DNA from: Plantago major
Lineage: Eukaryota > Streptophyta > Magnoliopsida > Lamiales > Plantaginaceae
Direction: 5' to 3'
DNA length: 64,000 nucleotides
Assembly (NCBI GenBank): GCA_026545765.1
Contig: JAIFAC010000187.1
Span: forward strand, 86,735-150,734
Below the pieces are notes generated by a model that saw only the letters and a program-made list of their open reading frames with translations, ran no database searches and was not told the DNA's origin. Shown here one piece after another: positions 21,860 through 33,119 of the stretch. The first letter of the stretch is position 1. Every line of letters begins with the position of its first letter. A program made the translations under genes and the position numbers.

Positions 21860-24800
21860 CTTGAAATGCAACTTGGGTTCGGATACCTCAAGTTCTTGAC
21901 ATCCTTCTGGATCAGTTGACATAATCATCCACTTTTCTGCATTCTTGGACATAGTCATAAAGAATCCTTCTGACAGAGAGCTCTGTCTTTCTGGATAAGT
22001 CTCATATTTCATGGTAACTCTTGCCAAGCTTGTGATTCTTCCGCAGAAAATGTTTGACCCAGAAGTACTTTCCCCAGACCCAGGCATGGTCTACTTGTAG
22101 CTGAGATAGGTTGAAATACATGTATATTTCTTCCAGATAGTGTATATCATCTAGGTATTCATCCAATGTCATATAGAATGACTCATAGGTTGAAACACCT
22201 AGTTTGTTCTTCCTGTTGTAGCTACCATCCAGTTTTCTTACCTTGTGTACATCATCAGGCTTTGGGTAAGGACAGGCAAAAGAAAGATCCATCTTTCTGG
22301 CTTCATTCCTCTTTTCTACTTCAAAGTTTAGCCAGCATGAAGGTGCTCAGGTTTTAGCAATTCTGGCTTGCCTTCTCTCCATTTCAGGATCTGGTTGAGG
22401 ATGGGAGTTGGAAACTTAACATTGACAAGTAGATGTTGTAGTTCCAGAATCCAATAGCCTCTCTTGTTCAGAATGCACCTATATGAAGACTCTTCATTAC
22501 TGGTCTTCATATACTCAGTGTGGGCATTAATTGGCCTTTCTTGATGAGTTTCTCTGTTTACTCTGCCAAAATGGGAATCCCTTCTTGCTTTTCTGTTAGG
22601 TGGCCTTCTGTCAGGAGATCCTCTAACCCTTTCTTCCTGCCTTGGGGCTGTGCTGGTGAATGTTCCTTGTAATGACTTGGTATTTCCAGAAGGAGTTCTG
22701 GCTGCCAAAAGGCCTTGTTGCCAGAGGAGGTTGTGAAGTAGTTGCTTGTCTCCTTTTCTTGTGAAGTGGATGTTCATCTGTATCAGATTCATCCTCATCA
22801 TCATTGAAGTTCAAAGTTGGAGACTTGCAGCTTTCTTGACCTCTTACTTCTCCTTCTTCCTTTTCTTCTTCTTCAGAAGTCTTCTTCTCTTCTGAGATTC
22901 TAAGGGACTTGGCTCCCCTAGTTATCATACTTCTCAGCCTTCTGGCTGGTTGATCTGGAACAACTTCTTCAACAAGGGTGTCTCCAGTGGTGTCTTTAAT
23001 GACAAGTTGACTTGAGGAGGGAGGATTTGATTGTTTTCTTTTTCTTCCTCTGCCTTTCTGAGGCATCTCTTCCCCCTTAGTCATGAATGACTGACTCATG
23101 TGACATAAGCTTGAGTGATTCAAAGTTTTTCTGGAGATTGTTGTGCACCCTGACTAATTCTTGAAGTTACTTCTTCAGCTCTTTGTTCTGCCTAACCAGA
23201 TCCTGCTCCTTTCTGTTGAGCTCTTCAAGCGGCCTTAGGATGGCGTCGGCTTGCAGGACAGCATGGCTGGCTTCATTCAATGCTGCATTAGCAATGTTAC
23301 AATCCTCATCCCTAACCAACCCTAGATCTTTCTGAGAGAGAGCTATGCTGGTTGCTCTATTGAGTAAAGCAGCAACCAATGGCTTCATCTCTTAGGACAG
23401 GATTTTAGCATACGTGTCTTGGGCAACTAGTGTCTCTCTGAGTTCCAAAAAGATACTATTCCTTGCACGGTGCTCTTCACTTCTTGAACTACCTGGTGCA
23501 TAGAAGATATGAGGAGCAAGTAGGGCTCTCTTTTGCTGAGTGATAAGTCTCTCATCTTCTTCTGCAGTAATCAAGTTGCGGTTTTCTTCAGCATCACTCT
23601 CATAATCCTTCTCTGGGATTGTTTGCAAGCTGGCTAACATCTTTTGTTTGCCTTGGAGTATGCTGGCCTTCTGAGAGAATGTAGAAGGTCTTTCTAATGC
23701 AGTCTCAGCATCGTGCTCTTCATCATCATTGTCATCCATGGCATCTATCTCAGCAGCTGTGACAACAATGGCATTCTTCAGATTTCTTTGCTCATCTAGG
23801 AGTGCCAATTCCTTGGCATTAGCTTCTTTGAGCTTTTTGATTTTGGCCTCCTTTTCATCAACAAGAGCTTGACACTCAATGCTGATTCTCTTTTCTTCTT
23901 CCAACACCTTTCTGAGTTGTTCAATCCACGAACTTCGGTAATTTGAAATTTCTTCTATGGCATCATTGTGCTCAGCCTGTTGGATATCTTGATGAGACTT
24001 GGGAGGTGATGATGATGGGGATTTCTGAGCATTTGAAGGAGTAGCCTTTTCTCCACTTCCTTTGCTAGCTTTCTGAATCCCGCCTTGTCCAGGTTGGGGA
24101 TCATCATCATCATCACTCTTGTTCTTTGCTTCTTGGTTTGGATGCTCAGAGGGAGGTTCTTGATAATCATTTTCGTCCATCTCCTCGTCATCTTCTGAAA
24201 CCAGGTTGATCACATTTGGGAATGTAATCATCCTCCCTTTAACTTCTTCTTGTTGACGGGATAAGTAGTGAGCTTCTTTGGGAAAGCGGGATGGGTAACC
24301 ATACGCTCTTGGGTTTGAGTGTCTGCGGACTTGAAATCTGCTATAAGTCTTTGTGCTACTTCATGAATGAAGTCTTCATGCATCCTGATGGCAAATGAGT
24401 AGGACTACATTGGGAACAATGCATGGATATAATCTTCCAGTTGAAGGCGATTGCTCTCTTTTACGGGCGTTGATTACTCTGGCTAATTCGAAGGTGACCT
24501 TTACGAGTTTACTCATATCTGAAGCACTTGAGATGTTTCTTTAAAGTGTGCTTCTGGAAAACCTTGAGTAAATTAACTGGCACTAGACTTTGAGCCTGAA
24601 AGAAAGGGATCAAGTTAGTTTTGTTCAAACCACTTGTGTTAGTATCTGTTTGCAAAAGTAAGCTTTCTGAGCACACCTGTGTAGAAACACTAGGCTCATC
24701 TGCTTGGACTTACCTTGTTTGGTCTCGAGACCACAAATACCTTGTTGTGAGGAGAAGTGATCCTCATCAACCTTTCTTTACCTTGAACCTGAGAATTAAA

Positions 24801-27036
24801 ATCAATTATGGTTTCAGAAACTTGTTTATCAGAGAAAGATAGATAGAAATATGCTTTTTGAGGCTTCACTTACTTCCAAGTTAGGAAGCTCAGTAGCATG
24901 TTCCTCAGAAACCTTAGGGGTTTCTGGCACCTTTTCTGCAGATACTGCTTGTTGAGCAGTTTTAGTTTCCTTTGGAGGAGATAACACAACTATTTCTCCA
25001 TCCAATTGTTCTTGGTGAGCACAGAACAAACATAAAAGATTTAGTAGTGGGTTTTCCCGAGCATTCTTGAAGGAGACTATTACTGATTACTTACCTTCTC
25101 AGCAGAAGGCTCAGTAAATGCTTCCTCAGAGAGCTTTTTAGCCTCTGGAATCTCTTGGTTTTGGGGTGTTAGTTCCACCACCACTACTTCCTCAGTTGGA
25201 GCCTAAGAAGAGACATTAAGAATATTAGAACATAAGATAAGAGCATTTTTAGTTAGTTATTTCTTGTTCAGAGATAACTTTACTACACGTAGACAGGCTC
25301 TTCTTGATGTTCTGAGGTTGGAGGAACCTCTTCTTGATTCAAAGGGGTGGACAAGTTTTCTTCCCCCTGAAAGATTGCCTCTAAATTGGCCTGTAACAAA
25401 CAAAGCTTATGAATAACTGGTTAACATATACCTATGTTCACAAGTTACATACAAACCATCTTTGTTACCTGAATAGAGTCAGGCTGATCATTGATCTCTT
25501 GGACTTGTGGTGATTCCACAGTCTCTCTGTGCTCATTGTTGTTCTCCTCTGCAGTATCATTCTGAGTCTCCATCTCAGTTTGATCCCTTTCTAAGAGTTG
25601 AGCTTTCTCAAAAGGTTGAGGAACCTGTGTTAAAACAGGATTTTCTTCAGCAACATTAAGTGCTGGCATTGTGAATGTGAAAGTAATGTGAAGATCTTCC
25701 AGCATTCTATCTTTCTCACCCAGGCCTTCTTCTTCCTGCTGGGCAGAGGGGCTCTTGTCTCTCTGAAGAGCTGAGCATGATGCTCCTCCATGGGTCTCAT
25801 ACTTGAATCTTTTGAGTACTTTTGCAAGTACTTCATCATCCTCAGAATCACTATTCAGTGTTGGTGCAGACCCATCTATGATAATTCTATCATCTCTGGA
25901 GAGTTCTGGAGCAGTCTGATTCAGGATTCTTGGGGCATTCTGGAGTTGCCTTTCTGGGCATCCAACATCTTCTGAGACCTTGTCTCCAGAAGGTTGTACC
26001 TCTTGTATGCTTAGGGACTTGGAGGCTCTTTTGCTTTGAGTCCTCTTTCTCTTGGCAACTGGAGGTTTAGATTGAGCTTGCTCAGAGACCTCCTCACCTT
26101 GCTGTGTAGTTTCTTCTTCATCTTCTGCCTTTCTGAGTGCGTTCTAAGCAGCAAGTTTCTCCTTTTCTTCAAAGGCGTGTCTGAAAAGGGAGTTGGTGAC
26201 TGGGATTTCTTGTTTCTCTCTGAGAGTGATCCTCATTGTTTCCAGAATGTAACAGATTCTGAGAACAAAGTGCATATTGGCCTTTGGCTCAGCAAGGCCA
26301 TTGATGATTTTGGGCTCAAATTCCTCAATATGTCCAAGGAATTTGTTGAAGGCGTACTTCCCCCAATTGAAGTGGGTTTCCTGCCCTTCATGCTTCTTGT
26401 TCAGAAGATGCATCATCATCCATCTCTCCATTCTTATCTGGTCTACTCCACCTTTGTTGCCATCAAAGCAACGGACCAGAATAAGAGCTAAAGTACTCCA
26501 GTGTTTCTGGAGATGACTAGTTCTGATGGCTTTCAGAACAAAGTCTCCTGGGCAACCCTTTGCATTTTCTAACTCGATTGCTTCAAATAGCTCTTTGACG
26601 CCTTGAATCATGGAAGCGTCCTTGATGTTGATGTCTTCAAATGTTCCTCGATTTTTCAATCGGAATATCTTGCAGAAAGTCTTGCAGTCTAGAACAATTT
26701 CTTGTCCTTGGACTTCAGTCTGCATGTATTTCTCTTCTTCATCATTCACAACCTTTGTGAAGATTTTGGAGTTGTTGTAGAACTCCAGTACATCCAGTGT
26801 GGATAGTCCACTGGGTGCAGCAGATAGAAGCTTGTAGATATGGGAATTCTTCAGCATCCCCAATATCTGTTTCCTTTATGGTCTTGAAGGTATAACTGCT
26901 CCCCAATTCATTTTGATGGGGTGAACTTTCCCAAAAGGCGTTTATTCAGCACCTTAAGTTCCTTTCCTCCTTGCTTTTCAGCAGGAGTAGATGATACGGC
27001 CTTAGGGTTCTTGGTGGTCATCTTCTTGGGTACCAT
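21860..27036 (-). pseudogene. Copia B accessory gene, intron-bearing
   Basis: This is the counterpart of A's accessory gene, collinear but clearly diverged. It starts MVPKKMTTKNPKAVSSTPAE at 27036. Conserved parts include 'LSTLDVLEFYNNSKIFTKVV' (about 26800), 'HFNWGKYAFNKFLGHIEEFE' (about 26360), the acidic Gln/Glu-rich array, a coiled-coil stretch (24230-23170), KKRR-type basic patches (about 22740) and a C-terminal part with 'YESFYMTLDEYLDDIHYLEE' (about 22190-22130) plus 'HAWVWGKYFWVKHF'. Introns matching A's are clear at 25468-25391 (78 bp), 24873-24789 (85 bp, GTAAGT donor) and 24676-24596 (81 bp). Donors at 25094 and near 25285 are visible but their partners are degraded. Frameshifts are present. 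Function unknown; no membrane segment is evident. Confidence 0.7.
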
Positions 27037-27228
27037 CTCTTATATAGAGTTTTGAGTGAGTGTTTTTCAGATGAATTTTGCAAAATTAATCGAGATTAGT
27101 CTATCTTTTCAGAAGACTAAGCATAAGAAGTTGAGTTCTGAGAGGATTTGCGAAATCTTGAGAGATTTCTTTGTTTGATCAAGTTTGAAATTTGAATTGG
27201 TAAAAGTGTTTGTCTTTTGCCCAAATCC

Positions 27229-27239
27229 TATATATATAG
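27229..27239 (-). promoter_or_regulatory. Internal TATA box of the copia B accessory gene
   Basis: The minus strand 'ccgctatatatataggatt' lies about 195 bases upstream of the accessory ATG (27036). It is conserved in sequence and spacing with A (12264). Confidence 0.65.
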
Positions 27240-27941
27240 CGGACAAAATGTACATAGATACAACATACATACTGTTGAATATGAATCGTGTCTTTGTATA
27301 CGCATAGGCGTGCGTCCTTTGTACTTCATTAAATGCGTAGTGGGCCATATGTATTTCTCAACGACATTACTTGCTTTGTTTTAATCTCGGCCGTTGAGAT
27401 CAAGCGTTTATTAAATCGAGGGCTTATATTGAATATCTTGTAATGATATCAATCAACAAATGGTATTGTGCCGACTTGATGGATTTTTAACAAGTTATAT
27501 CCATTATGTCACTTAGTAAAGAGTAAGAACACTCAATCGTTTGAACTTATCATTCTGAGTGTCAAGTCCTTATCTTTATATTGTTTATCACAAAAATGGC
27601 AAAAATACAAGACATTGGACATGTTTGACTTTCAGAACTTACACTTTTCGGGCTTTGTGTGTCTTTTCTCTTTATGACTAAATAGCTTTCTGAATTCAAG
27701 TGTCAGAAGCTTCAGTTGTTTGAATGTATTTGACCCACTCTCAGTAAGTAAGTTCTAGTCTTATTTACTTATTGAGTGTGTACCAACCTTTACGGATACC
27801 GTTCGAAATGTTTTGCCTTCTGAGTGTTGCTACTCGAAATCTTTGCATCACTCCTTATCAACGGCTTTACGAGAACATGTTCTCAGAGGCCTACTTCTTT
27901 TCTACCTCACTTACTCAGACTTTAGAGATTCAGGACATTTT
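27240..27941. other. Noncoding spacer between pol and accessory gene (copia B)
   Basis: No coding signal. It is collinear with the A spacer (12280-12886) and probably contains accessory-promoter DNA. Confidence 0.5.
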
Positions 27942-30096
27942 TTAGTCCTTAGGCATCTCCATTAATCCAAGATTATGTCTTAAGGTCAAGAACCGGCTTT
28001 CTTGTAGGGCCTTGGTGAAAATATCTGCAAGTTGGTCTTCTGTGCCAATCTTGAGTATCTCTATATTGTCTTTCTCAACATGGTCTCTGATGAAGTGGTG
28101 TCTAACATCAATGTGCTTTGTTCTGGCATGGAACTTGGGGTTCTGTGTGATTGCAATAGCATTTGTGTTATCACATAAAATGGGAGTTTTCTCTTCATTG
28201 AGTCCATAGTCTCTGAGTTGTTGTTGAATCCACAGAATTTGTGTTGCACAACAACCAGCAGCAATATATTCAGCCTCTGTGGTAGAAGTTGCAATTGAGT
28301 TTTGCTTGTTGCTAAACCATGAGATAAGTCTAGTTCCCAGAAACTGACAAGTTCCTGAGGTGCTTTTCCTATCAAGCATTGATCCAGCATAATCAGCATC
28401 TGAGTAACCAGCCAAACTCAATCCACTTTCTTTAGGATACCACAAACCTACATCTCATGCCTTTCACATACCTTAATATTTTCATAGCAATGTTGTAGTG
28501 TGATTGCATTGGATTTGTTTGAAATCTAGCACACACATTTGCATATTGAATATCGAGTGCCTTGCGATGAGTAAAGTAGTGAACCTATCAATTTCCTATA
28601 CTAAGCTTGTTCACCTAATTTACACAACACTCTTATCTGATTCAGTATAGGTCATCTTGGTTCCTATGCTCATAGGAATCTTAGCATTCTTTTCAGAAGG
28701 CTTAAGATTGAACTTTGTGAGCATATACATTTGCATACTTTATGCGACTAATGAATATTCCATCATTGAGTTGCTTGACTTGCAATCCTAGGAAATAGTT
28801 CAATTCTCCCATCATGCTCATCTCAAACTTACTTTTCATGAGATTTGCAAAGTCATCACAAAGTTGCTTGTCCTTAGATCCAAATATAATGTCATCAACA
28901 TATACTTGAACTAAGAGTAGTTTCCCATCATGATCTAAAGTAAATAAAGTTTTATCAACTTCACCTTTCTTGAAACCACTTTCCAGAAGGTGTTTGGCCA
29001 AAGTGTCATACCATGCTCTGAGCTGTTTGATCCATATAGAGCTTTACATGGTTTATAGACCATTCTACTTTAGGAAACTTCAAAGCCGGTGGTTGTTCAA
29101 CATAGACTTCCTCGGCAAGTTCACCATTCAAGAATGCACTCTTGACATCAATTGATAAACTTTAAAGTCTTTATGAAATGCCAAAGGCGAAAGAGTCTTA
29201 TTGCATCAATCGCAAGCTGGTGCATATGACTCATCAAAATCTAAACCTTGATGCAGGTAAATCCCTTGGCAACCAATCTTGCTTTGTTTACGGTTATTTC
29301 ACGGATTCATTCATCTTGTTTAAAACCCACTTAGTTCCAATCACGGATATTCCTTCTACAAATGGAACTAGTTTCGGACTTTGTTTCTCTCAAAGCGATC
29401 GACTCTTCTTGCATTGCGAGATCCGATCTTGGTCTCTTAATGCTTCTTCTGATTTTAGGTTCAATGTTTGAGATGAAACATCCAAAGAAGAGTTAGCATT
29501 TTCAGCTATTGCTCTCCTAGTCCTAACACCTTGATTGATTGGTCGATCACATCTTTTCTGAGATGATCCTTGATCCATCTCATCATAGGTTTAGGGCTAG
29601 TAGGGTCAACATCTATGTGATCTGAATGTGAATCACTATGATTATGACTTGATACTTCTTCAATATCTGTGACATTTTGCACCTCAGAGGGGCTGTGAAT
29701 GTCTGACACTTGCTCAGTGTGAGAGCTTTCTGGGACATGCCTGTCAGATAGGTCATTTCCAGAGTTAGCTCTCTGATGAACATCTTCAGTTTCCATTTCT
29801 GGAATTCTCATAGGAAATTCTTCATCGTGTCTGAGAATCATCTGGTTGTTACTAGGCATTTCATGCTTTTCTTCGTCAGAGTCATCCTCCCTTTCCACAA
29901 TGATGTTTTTCCTTTCTAAGGGTTCTTCTACAGAATCCTTTATCATTAGTTCCTTGAACCTTTCTGAGAGTTCATCAGCAAGGGGTGTTTTCTTGCTTCC
30001 TTTATAGAATACAATATGAACTGATTCTTCAATCTTCTTTGTTGTTTTGTTGTAAACTCTGTATGCTTTGCTATTCATAGAATAACCAAGAAACAC
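27942..30096 (-). pseudogene. Copia B reverse transcriptase and RNase H
   Basis: The integrase tail and acidic linker (30096-29506) are followed by a degraded RT N-terminus (29500-29020), then the RT palm with an intact YVDD ('LLVQVYVDDIIFGSKDKQ', 29001-28702). RNase H (28445-27942) is a clean 167-codon stretch with 'GYSDADYAGSMLDRKSTSGT', 'TEAEYIAAGCC' and 'HARTKHIDVRHHFIRDHV', ending at a stop that closes pol. Between 29480 and 28600 the DNA differs from A mainly by CAG/CTG-related changes that break frame. Confidence 0.9.
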
Positions 30097-30139
30097 ACCT
30101 TCATCTGCCTTTGGTTGAAATGTTCTTAGATACTCTTTT

Positions 30140-31262
30140 CCATTGTTAAGAACAAAACATCTACAACCAAAACTTTCAGATGTTTGATATTAGGGGGTTT
30201 ACCAACCAAGTGTTCATATGGGGTCTTGTCATGGTGTTTGTTTATCAAACATACATTACGAGTGTAACATCTTTGTGTTTATCTCAACCCGATAAACTTC
30301 ACTTATTTAGATGTCATTAGCATTGTCCTTGCTGCTTCCTTAATGGTTCTATTTTTCCTTTCTGCAACACCATTTTGTTGTGGTGTTCTCACAGAGGAAA
30401 GTTGGTGTTGTATACCTTTGCTGGTACAAAACTCCTTTATGTACTGGTTGACAAACTCAGTACCATAGTGCATACGATTGCGATACTTTGTCATTTTTAT
30501 GACTTCAAGCTTATTCAGCAAATTTAGTATCTCCACCCTAGCATCATTTGTGCTTGGAAAAGACAACCCAAGTGAATCTTGAGAAGTCATCTACAACAAC
30601 GGACCATACTTCTTTCCTGCATAACTAGTTACGGATGATTCAAAAAGATCCATGTGTAATAGTTGTAGTGGTCTAACACTAGAGTGTCTGATTTTGGTCT
30701 TGAAAGAGATCTTGGATTGTTTCCCCATCTGACAGGCAGAACAGATACCATCCTTTCTGAAAGATGTTTTGGGAAGACCAACCACTAACTCTTTATTGGC
30801 AAGTTTGTTCAGAGTTTTGAAATTCAAGTGACTCATTCTTTTGTGCCATAACGGTGCTCTTACATGTGACTGATTGACTCACCATGAGACATTCTTGATT
30901 GTGGCGGATGCTTGATCGGTAACATAAAGACTACCTTTCCGCGGCAACCAAGGTATGCTTTGACTCATTGTCTATAAGTTTGCAATATTTTGCTTTGAAT
31001 TTCACGATGAATCCCTTATGCAAAGCGGCTCATGCTAAATAGATTATATTTCAAACCTTTAACATGTAATGTCGTGGTGATTAATGATCCTAATTTGGCG
31101 TTGCGGATCCGAGAGGATTTAATTCTCCTCCTCCAGCAAATTTGATATACGGTCGATGTTGCAAGCTTTGTAGTTGACCAGATTTGCTTTGTCTCCTGTC
31201 ATGTGCTTTCCGCATCCACTATCAAATAGCCATTGAGCCTTAGCCCATGAGGCGTTCTGCAC
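30140..31262 (-). pseudogene. Copia B protease and integrase region
   Basis: The protease motif DSGCGKHMTGD is intact at about 31228-31196, unlike in A. The pre-integrase segment (31190-30900) is frame-broken. Integrase has 'MSHLNFKTLNKL', 'CSACQMGKQ', 'HMDLFE' (30836-30591) and 'GTEFVNQYIKEFCTSKGIQH' through 'GVAERKNRT' (30590-30303). As in A, the residues before GTEF are M-H-Y rather than the family's S-D-H/N. The upstream flank ends at 31262-31280, where element C's LTR begins; about 650 bases present in A between gag and protease are absent here. Confidence 0.85.
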
Positions 31263-31280
31263 AAAACAGGAAACAGGAGT

Positions 31281-32016
31281 GAGACTTTACTCGAGAGTGA
31301 CTGAAGATCAACTCTGTATAATACTCGGGATTGGGATCGTGAAGTGACTTACCTCTTCTTGTGGGGATGTGTGCCTTATTTATAGGCTATCATCAAAATG
31401 GAAGGCCTTGCTAGGATTGCGCCAAGTGTAAGGCTACGATTGAGCCACCAAGGCTTGTCTTAGGTCCATAGCCCAATAATGATGCTTAGCCCATGCCACT
31501 TTGGGCCTTAGGGGTAGTTTAGTCATTATTGGATGAGTTTTTGAGGATGTGACAAGGTGCGAGGTCCCGAGTTGGAGAGGTTGGTCAGGATGCTGATCCG
31601 GACCGTCTTGGAAATAATCGGATGAGGAAGTTCTCCTAAGTCGCCCATCTCTTCGATTGAACTCTGGTTCGGACACCCTACTCTCTGGTGCTGGCTTGGT
31701 GACTTGTGAGACTGCCATGCAGGATCCAGTGGTCGTCGTGTCGGAGGCCTTAGGTCGGAGAGAGTCTTGACTAAGCCTTGTGTCTCCTTTCCCGGAGAGG
31801 CTCGGACCAGGTGGGTCGGACCCGAGGTTCTGGGTCGGTTAGTAGGCCCCAGATCCTTTGTTCCTTTCTTTTAGGGTGGGTCGGACCATGGATGGTCAGC
31901 CCGGATCGGACCATTGGCTCGGACTAAAGTGTCTCGGATCCATTGGATGACTTAGGACGCCTTAGGATTTGTTCCTAGGTCCTTTATGACGGATTGGACA
32001 TATTTCCGTATCAACA
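31281..32016 (-). mobile_element. Gypsy C, downstream (3') LTR, truncated
   Basis: This matches 44472-45188 closely and ends in ...TATCAACA at 32016. About 180 bases of the LTR's distal end, including the TGTTGA terminus, are missing where it meets element B at about 31280. A minus-strand TATA-like 'ctataaataaggcac' lies near 31376-31390. Confidence 0.9.
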
Positions 32017-32032
32017 TATGTCCCCCTAGTTT
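32017..32032 (-). other. Gypsy C polypurine tract
   Basis: Read on the minus strand, 'aactagggggacata' abuts the LTR start TGTTGA. The old relic E has 'gagaggggaata' at the same place (54081-54092). Confidence 0.75.
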
Positions 32033-32671
32033 CCAAGTATCTTAGTAGAAGATAGTTGTGGAACTATTAGTTTGGGAAGCTGTTTTGAGGAAAAATTCCG
32101 TTCTTCAGTCCAATCCGTTTCGATCTTGTTGAAAAAAGGTGTAATCCGTACTTCGTGTGGCCATTGACTCAGTCTCTCTCCCCCCCCCCCCCTCCTTTTT
32201 ATTTTTCAAAAACACCGTTTCCATCAGAAATTTTGGGTCGAAGAACAGCGAAGTGAAAGAAAAGAAAAAAGGGTATTTGTAAGCGAGACCAAGTTTAGGC
32301 TCCGAACATCGGTAGTGTACCTTTGATAAGCTACGGGTTGGACCGTAGGTGCGTGTCCCGTCCGAACCAACCTCTGTGGTCACGGGAAGGTCCGAAGGGT
32401 AATCGCTCGAGTATACGAGGTTCCTTGTGTGGACAAGTTATGTTTTCATGAAAAACCCCGAGGGGTCCGGTGAGAGAATCGTCTGGGGCTCTCGTGTTGT
32501 CTTCCGCCGGAAAGTGGAGGAGTTGTTGTATTCGTCTATCCGCGAGATAAATTTGTTGTACCAATTCGTCATTTCACTTGGTATAATTGTAGTATGCCGT
32601 TGGATAAACCTTGATCTTCGATTGAGATTTAATCCCGAAAAATCGTGACGGTTGGTGTTCCAAATATGACC
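32033..32671. other. Noncoding region between gypsy C 3' LTR and antisense-ORF promoter
   Basis: No coding signal. It contains a C13 run on the + strand near 32180-32192. The reverse complement of 32100-32320 matches 53819-54090, which ties the old relic E to this family. Confidence 0.6.
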
Positions 32672-32681
32672 CTCTATAAAT
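32672..32681 (+). promoter_or_regulatory. TATA box for the gypsy C antisense ORF
   Basis: 'ctataaatagagg' sits on the + strand, opposite to C's gag-pol, about 450 bases before the antisense ATG at 33120. A candidate leader donor (AG|TAAGT-type, about 32844) and an acceptor 'tttccctag' directly before the ATG suggest a spliced leader. Confidence 0.6.
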
Positions 32682-33119
32682 AGAGGGGTTGGCAGGCTTC
32701 ACTTCTCACCGTTAGAGAGAGAATTTTTGCATTCTAAGTACATCCGAAGCGACGTCTAACGATCCGAAGCGAGCAATCAAAAGGTTCGAAACGTGTAATC
32801 TCGTACAAAATCCAGACACTTCTATCCAACCATCCGAGTCCAAGTAAGTTCACTTGTCTCGTCTTATGATTAAATTCTCTATGTTGTCTTCTTTCATCTT
32901 CCATTGGCTCGGATGCATGCTTATGATGTGTATTATAGTTCTAATACTCCATACGTTCTCAATGTTGACTAACGCCGAATCAGCATCATACTGACTCCGA
33001 ACTAACTTCGCCTGGGAAAGCCCGTAGTGTTGGCTATGAACTGACCACTTTAATATACATAAAAGACCTCTCGGACTGCCATCTTAAAGCTTACGAAATT
33101 GCTTTCTCCTTTCCCTAGG

